A DNA stretch of 64,000 bases from positions 74,671,129-74,735,128 of the forward strand of contig NC_054702.1 of assembly GCF_016097555.1 (NCBI RefSeq). Direction: 5' to 3'. Origin of the DNA: Gigantopelta aegis (lineage: Eukaryota > Mollusca > Gastropoda > Neomphalida > Peltospiridae). This document shows, in pieces, positions 58,536 to 64,000 of this stretch; position 1 is the stretch's first letter; each line of letters begins with the position of its first letter. The notes under the pieces were generated by a model, which was given only the letters and a program-made list of their open reading frames with translations, did no database searches and was not told the origin of the DNA. Both the position numbers and the translations under genes were made by a program.

Positions 58536-58806
58536 GTTAAAGTATGTTTTGTTTAACAACATCACTGGATCACATTGATTTAAAATCATTGGCTATTGGA
58601 TGTTAAATATTTGGTAATTTTAACATATAGACCTAAGAGAGGAAACCCGCTGCATTTTTCCACCATGCACCACTCCACAGTCGTTGGTATACCAGTCGTG
58701 GAGCACTGGCTGGAATGAGAACTAGTCTAATGAGCCCACCGACGGGGATCGATCCCAAACCGACCGCGCATCAGGCGAGCGCTTTACCACTGGGTTACGT
58801 CCGATC
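58536..58806 (-). mobile_element. SINE H1-T2
   Basis: Tail AAAGTATGTTTTGTTTAACA, body TATACCAGTCGTGGAGCACT, complement of H1 head with CCGACGGGGATCGATCCC and TTACCACTGGGTTACGTCC. Confidence 0.88.
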
Positions 58807-59037
58807 CGTCAGATGAGAAGGAATCTGATGACTAATATGTACTACGTATTATGTACAACACATTGAAGTCGTTTTGTGAACAATCCTCAAGGTTTCGTGT
58901 ACTGGAGTTTTACTAAACATTATTTCAATTATTCATTCATTCATTCATTCATTCATTCAAACATACGCTCACTTTTTATCCACTCACTAATTTATCCATT
59001 CGTGTATTTATTCAGGCTATAGTGGTTAGGTGTTTGT

Positions 59038-59195
59038 GGAATGAATGAATGAATGAATGAATGAAGGAATGAATGTTTAACGACACCCCAGCATCGGCTA
59101 TCGGCTTTTGGGTGTCAAACTATGGTAAATGCACAAATAATGTAATGATCAACATCAGTGTAAAACTTCAACAGTTAAATTAAAACACAGTGTAA
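59038..59195 (-). mobile_element. SINE-like repeat with ATGA-repeat tail
   Basis: Second copy of the family at 30502-30645: GAATGAATGTTTAACGACAC, CTTTTGGGTGTCAAACTATG, GATCAACATCAGTGTAAAAC. A mirror-image ATTC tract lies at 58929-58959. Confidence 0.65.
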
Positions 59196-59489
59196 AGAAT
59201 TGTGCAAAAATACAAATATCACAGATAGATACAATTAAAAGTTAGAATAAAAGTCAGTATCACGTAGAAACTGTAATATAAGTTCCGGATGGAATCGAAA
59301 TGATTCCATCACAGTTCGTTGTCCAAGGTTTTTGTGGATACTAATAGGTGTATAATTACAACAACGTTTTTTTTACTGGGGAACCACTGATCAATAGCAT
59401 GACATATGTCGGTATCTTCATCTATTATTTTATACAATTATTTACAATGTGCAGTTATATTTTATTTTAATAATTTTTAAAACCTGCTA

Positions 59490-59870
59490 ACTAAACTTAG
59501 CAACAATCTAAAACTAACATTTGACATAAAATTAGGTTTTTCTAAGTTAGAAATATTTTTCGATTTTTATACCATAATTACCGTACTTTTAGTGAGCCAT
59601 TAGTCAACACAATATCTGACAGTATTCGAAACAGTTGTAATGAACTCATTGAGCCCATAAACATCTATTTTAACACCAAGATCACATTTTTAAGTGCTGT
59701 AGTTCTGAAGACAAACACGTTTTATGATGACTGGTGGCCATTTTGAAAAACAACCGCCATCTTGTTCGCACCAACTTTAGAAAATGTCATCTTATATTTT
59801 CATGAACTCCACACCCTTGAGATTAATTTCAGCCATAGTGACAAATGTTATACTTCCGGCCCCTGTTACT
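59490..59870 (-). repeat. Dispersed repeat, minus-strand copy with empty site
   Basis: Complement contains GGCCGGAAGTATAACATTTG and AACAAGATGGCGGTTGTTTT in the same order as 55255-56110 but without the TIR element. Gives the pre-insertion site for that element. Confidence 0.75.
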
Positions 59871-61632
59871 AAAAAACTAAGGCTCGTTTTCAGCCTCTGA
59901 TGCATGACTAATATCCTCAGGCTATAGTCACTTATCTAGGTCAAATAAAATGTCTTCTTCTCCATTTTAACACACAGAAGTGGGACTGCTGTTCCACTGT
60001 TTGTAGTAGTTGGTGTAATATGATATGGCTTTATTCAAAATTAATAGGTTTATCAAAATCTATGATTAATCAAAACTGGGGAATCTCGCTCCATACCCCC
60101 ACCCCACCAAAGCCATCCCTTGAATTGATCATGTGTGGTGGCAGCTTTTTCTGCATCTTCTCTCTAACATAGAAGATCTTGCCCTCTTTGGATGACCATT
60201 TCCAGGTAGTACTAACTCTGTGCATAATGCTCATTTTGTGATTCCCATCATGATTCTGCTTTACGGTATCTACTCAGGATAGAGTTATCATTATACATGT
60301 GTTCAAGAACTCACCAGTCACAACATGGATTGTTATGACGCTATCTGTAGTTAAGTTGTGGCGCACTACCTTTTTCATGAGTACATGCCTTTATTTTTGA
60401 AGATGTTGCCTGATACAATTGGAATTCAATTGTTTTGAAAATAGTTCAGGATATGAATAAGGGTGAGAGGGACTACCCTCAGTTTGTAGCCATTTTACTA
60501 AATGTTCGGCAAATAAATTATTTTTAAATTATTAAAATTGCTGTTTATTTACATGTTTTAATATGAATATCTCTATAACCAATGCATTTCTGGACATGAT
60601 AATGTTTTGTAGTATCTAAATATCAATTTTTATCTAAAATAATTTTGTATATACAAATGTATTATTTCTTGAAATAATTCGGCTAAAGGTCATACCAAAT
60701 GTATTTATCCGTATAAAGTTTTACATTTAAAACATGAGAAGGTAAGATGTGTTTATTTTGTTGGGGGTGGGGCAAAACAAACGGAAAGTTTGCTAGAGCA
60801 GAAACCTCAGGATAGTCCCATGAAGTACTACAGAATTAGTAAATTAGTGAAACCACTCTTTGTTCTAAAGATGCTAAATGAAGACTTTTTCTTACCTATC
60901 AGAATGTGATGGACGTTTCTGAAACCGCTTTTGTTCTGTGGCGGACGTTACATGTGACACATGTTACAGTTTCTTTCTTCTCCCAAATTCAAAACACATA
61001 ATTTGCAAACTGATTGATATATTTATTATCTTCATCTTGGCTAGTGCTAAGAGGATTACAAAGGACATGTTTATCTGCTTTCAGATTTTCTTGTCACCTA
61101 AACAATTCTTAAAAAAAAAAAAAAATGTTTACGGACGTTACACTGACCGAGCACATTGTTTCGAATCCTAACGTTTTGCTACCTACTTTCATAAAATATT
61201 TTAAATGCCCGTATTCTTTAACGTGATGCTACTGACATTATAAACTGATTAACATGAATTGTCAAAGCCAGTTTGCTGTAAATACTTAATACTTAGTGGC
61301 TTAATGTTCCTGTTTAGGGGTAGGATTTAGCTTTAAAATTATGTAACATGTGTAATGAAATAATGAAATTTATAGTGCAGACCACCATGTATGGATTTCA
61401 CAGTCCCGTAGGAATCGGATGCCCAAAGTGAGATAGTGATTGATTTGACTTCATTTGGGTATGATGTTAGACTCTAGTGTAGGCTTTTCAAACATGCCCG
61501 ATAATCTGGAATATGTTTGTCGATAGTAGGTCAATGTCATGCAAGAAGTTCAAGGTAAAGGTAATTTTTGACTCAGTGTTCAAATATGCGTGTGTGTATT
61601 TATGGGATTGGGAAATTTCGCACAGAAATTAG
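59871..61632. other. Non-coding stretch, nothing recognised
   Basis: AT-rich, with A-run at 61111-61123. The coding-like sequence starting at 61633 is preceded by TTAG, which could be a splice acceptor, but no upstream exon was found. Confidence 0.45.
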
Positions 61633-63845
61633 GCATATCTGGCAGCACTGGATGATCAGATCCAGTACTTCTATGCTCATGACCTGTTCCATTATGCTCG
61701 CCTGATGCCTGTCCAAATGAACCAGCTTGAAAATGATGACCCGATAACATGGAAGGCACTAAAGGAGGGAAACTTCTGTGTGAAAAAGTCTGACTCGCCC
61801 TTCACTGCACTGTTTGCAGATCAAGCTCTTGAGCAGAAGATCAAGGAGTTGAAAGGGGTTGGTCATCTTGTGGGCATTACACAAGATGAGGTCTCACTTG
61901 ATCGTGTTATCATCACACTGCCACACATCACCTCTGTTGTCAGTGATTGGCTGTGTAGATTCCCCCGCTTCTCAACTGCCTCCCACTCTTCAGGTCAGCA
62001 TTATCAGCTGTCTGGCGACATCGCCCTACGCTAAACGAGGAATGCACTGAAGCTGAGGGACTCCATCCAGCTCCACTGCGAGGTAACCCCTTCATCGTGG
62101 GTACACCACTGAAGAGCATCGTGTCATCAGTGCTGATACCGGAAGCTGCGAAGGAGGACATACTCCTCCGGGATGAGAAGGGAATGGATGGCTATCGAAA
62201 GTTTGTTAAGGAACGTCTTGTACCCGATGCACTCTTGTCTGTGTGGAGCACAATGAAGACGATGAAATTCAAGACCTTCAGCACCGGGATGGCGAAGACA
62301 CTGGTGAGTGTAGGAGACAAGGTCATCAAGCTCCGAGAAGAGAGACAGCTCCTTGCCCGCTTCCTTGTGACCCAACAGTCATGTCCAGAGCTAGTTCTTC
62401 GCCGGCCTGCAACCATTGGTAATTATGAGATGTTGGTCACACCTAGGTCAATGTTTGTCTCAGATGGATCACTCCTCATTCCAACAGACAGAACATCCAT
62501 CATACATTCTGTTGAGGAGGCAAATCCCATTCAGACTGAGACACAGACACCAACAGAGGCAATCATCCAGGCACCACGTACACAAACCAGTCCAGGCACC
62601 AGCACAAGATGATACACACGATGGCCTCCTCAACATTCTCAGCGATGACTCAGTTCAACATCATGATCATGTTATCATCATTGACAGTATGGCTGTAGTT
62701 CAATATATGAAAAAAAAGTCCAGGCATGAAGAAGATCATCAACCTCAAGGATGCATCTGTCAAGATAATTACAAGGATGCTGAAACCATACGATGAGGGG
62801 CGCATCATATTTGACCGCTATGACATCGCTCAATCACTGAAACAGAAGACAAGGGCCAAGCGAGCACAGGGAAAGGAGATGGAGTTTGCGATCCATGACG
62901 AGATGGACATTGCTAAGATTACCCTCAAAGAGCTGCTCTCTGCCTCAAAGACAAAGGCGCTCCTCTCCAACATTCTTGGTAATGCCATACTGGAGGAATA
63001 CAAAGGATCGAAGAAAAAGGTGGTGGTCGTGAAAGGTACCACAGTTCAGATCAATCAACCCCACTCCTTGGTCGATGTCCACTCACAATCATGAGGAGGC
63101 AGACACCATGATTCCTTTGCATGTAATTGATGCCATCGGTGACTCCACTCTGAGAGACATAGATGTGTTGTCACCTGACACTGACGTACTGATCTTGCTG
63201 TTGGACCTTGTGGCTCATGGACGACTTGGCATCTCAAAGAAGAGTTGGATCACCTCGTACCTATCCTTGCCCAATGATGACCCCATCGTCTCTGCCTTCC
63301 AGCTCTTTGGCGAAGGGGTGCTCACAAACCATGAGCTGGTGGACGGTGAGCTGCCCAAAGAAGTGCGGCCTATCGAGAAGTTTATTTGCTCAGTATACAG
63401 CTCTGGGGGTGCAACTACCATACCAGCTTTGCGTTGGGAACTGTTCAGGTCCAGGATTCTGGAGCACGAGAAGCTTCATCCGACCAGAGCAACACTGATG
63501 CCTCATATCTTACTCACTAACTTTGTGGCTATGAGGGACAAAAGCTATACAACACCTCACCCATGCCTACTGCACCTAGAGGAAAATGGATGGATGCTTG
63601 CCGGGGACGAGTATGTCCCAGTCTGGTATATCTACAAACTAGCACCAGTTGCCGTCTTGGAACTGATCAAATGTGGTTGCAAGACATCTTGTAAGGGTCA
63701 CTGCTCATGCAAGAAGAACAACCTCCCCTGCACTGCTCTCTGCAAATGCCACAATTCTGATTGCAGCAACCTCCCTGACTACAGGATGATAGCAGATGAA
63801 GATGAAGATGATGTACGACTGTTGCAGAAGGATGAACAAGGATGA
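61633..63845 (+). pseudogene. Decayed member of a multicopy PIN/FEN1-like plus CXC-domain family
   Basis: Coding-like sequence for roughly 730 residues in several frames. Piece 1 (61633-62034) reads YLAALDDQIQYFYAHDLFHY and ends at TAA; the same frame continues (RNALKLRDSIQLHCE) to a one-base loss near 62083. Piece 2 (to 62612) has NPFIVGTPLKSIVSSVLIPE and VGDKVIKLREERQLLARFL. The frame changes near 62590, again at an eight-A run near 62710, and again near 63070. Piece 3 has YDEGRIIFDRYDIAQSLKQK. The last piece (63075-63845) has HEEADTMIP and, 25 residues later, SPDTDVLILL, then ISKKSWIT, LRWELFRSR, and the cysteine-rich segment CGCKTSCKGHCSCKKNNLPC. I recognise the overall order from uncharacterised multicopy proteins of molluscs, cnidarians and other animals. 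The spaced acidic pair resembles the FEN1/PIN nuclease sites, and the cysteine pattern resembles tesmin/TSO1 CXC repeats. Function is inferred only. A stretch seems missing between AHGRLG and ISKKSW. Confidence 0.7.
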
Positions 63846-64000
63846 CACTATCAGAAGATTGTGTACCACTGATTTAACTCACTAAGTGTTCAACATGGCA
63901 TGTTCCATGATAGATGTGTTGTATATGTATGTTTAAAGAATCTAACCTTTAATTTTTTTTCCACCCAAATTTAATCTTATTCAATGTGTTGTCTGTATAT

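Overview
This is a stretch of an animal nuclear genome, AT-rich, intron-rich and crowded with repeats. The dominant repeats are tRNA-headed SINEs whose tails end in GTCGTTAAATAAAAC or GTCGTTAAACAAAAC. I associate this repeat vocabulary with molluscs, most likely a gastropod. That taxonomic call is inference from memory, not a search result. Protein-coding sequence is sparse: two cellular genes can be assembled exon by exon, one receptor gene is intronless, and one kinase is represented only by its first coding exon.

Layout. (1) 1-9.9 kb, plus strand: the six 3'-terminal coding exons of a GDAP2 homologue (CRAL-TRIO/Sec14-like half), with a Tc1 transposon (3.7-5.3 kb) and a TIR element (6.5-7.1 kb) in its introns. 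(2) 9.9-15.6 kb: intergenic, with the GDAP2 3' flank, a degenerate tandem repeat and SINEs. (3) 15.6-25.4 kb, minus strand: a complete three-exon stefin (type 1 cystatin, 99 residues). Its 7.3-kb first intron holds an hAT-like element, a long-TIR element with a 9-bp target duplication, SINEs and a decayed second copy of its own exon 1. (4) 25.4-42 kb: gene-poor, with a 3-kb inverted-repeat element, a dead mariner, inverted-repeat clusters, a 25-bp minisatellite and nested SINEs. (5) 42.3 kb, plus strand: first coding exon of a SNF1/AMPK-related (HUNK-like) kinase; no later exon was recognised in the remaining 21.6 kb. (6) 47.5-51.7 kb, minus strand: one intact rhodopsin-class GPCR of 316 residues flanked by two decayed paralogues. 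(7) 52.9-54.9 kb: a second copy of the 9-bp-TSD element, split by an ORF-bearing retroposon with an 8-bp TSD and an ATC tail. (8) 55.3-59.9 kb: a short TIR element with a 4-bp TSD, a second copy, and an inverted host repeat that preserves the empty site. (9) 61.6-63.8 kb, plus strand: a frameshifted member of a multicopy invertebrate family combining a FEN1/PIN-like acidic motif pair with a C-terminal cysteine-rich CXC segment.

How it fits together. The cellular genes do not form a pathway; they are ordinary neighbours separated by mobile DNA. The most informative material is the mobile DNA: insertions with intact target duplications, nested insertions, an empty site, and SINEs with exchangeable heads and tails. 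The most interesting coding material is the decayed CXC/PIN-like gene and the unidentified retroposon ORF.
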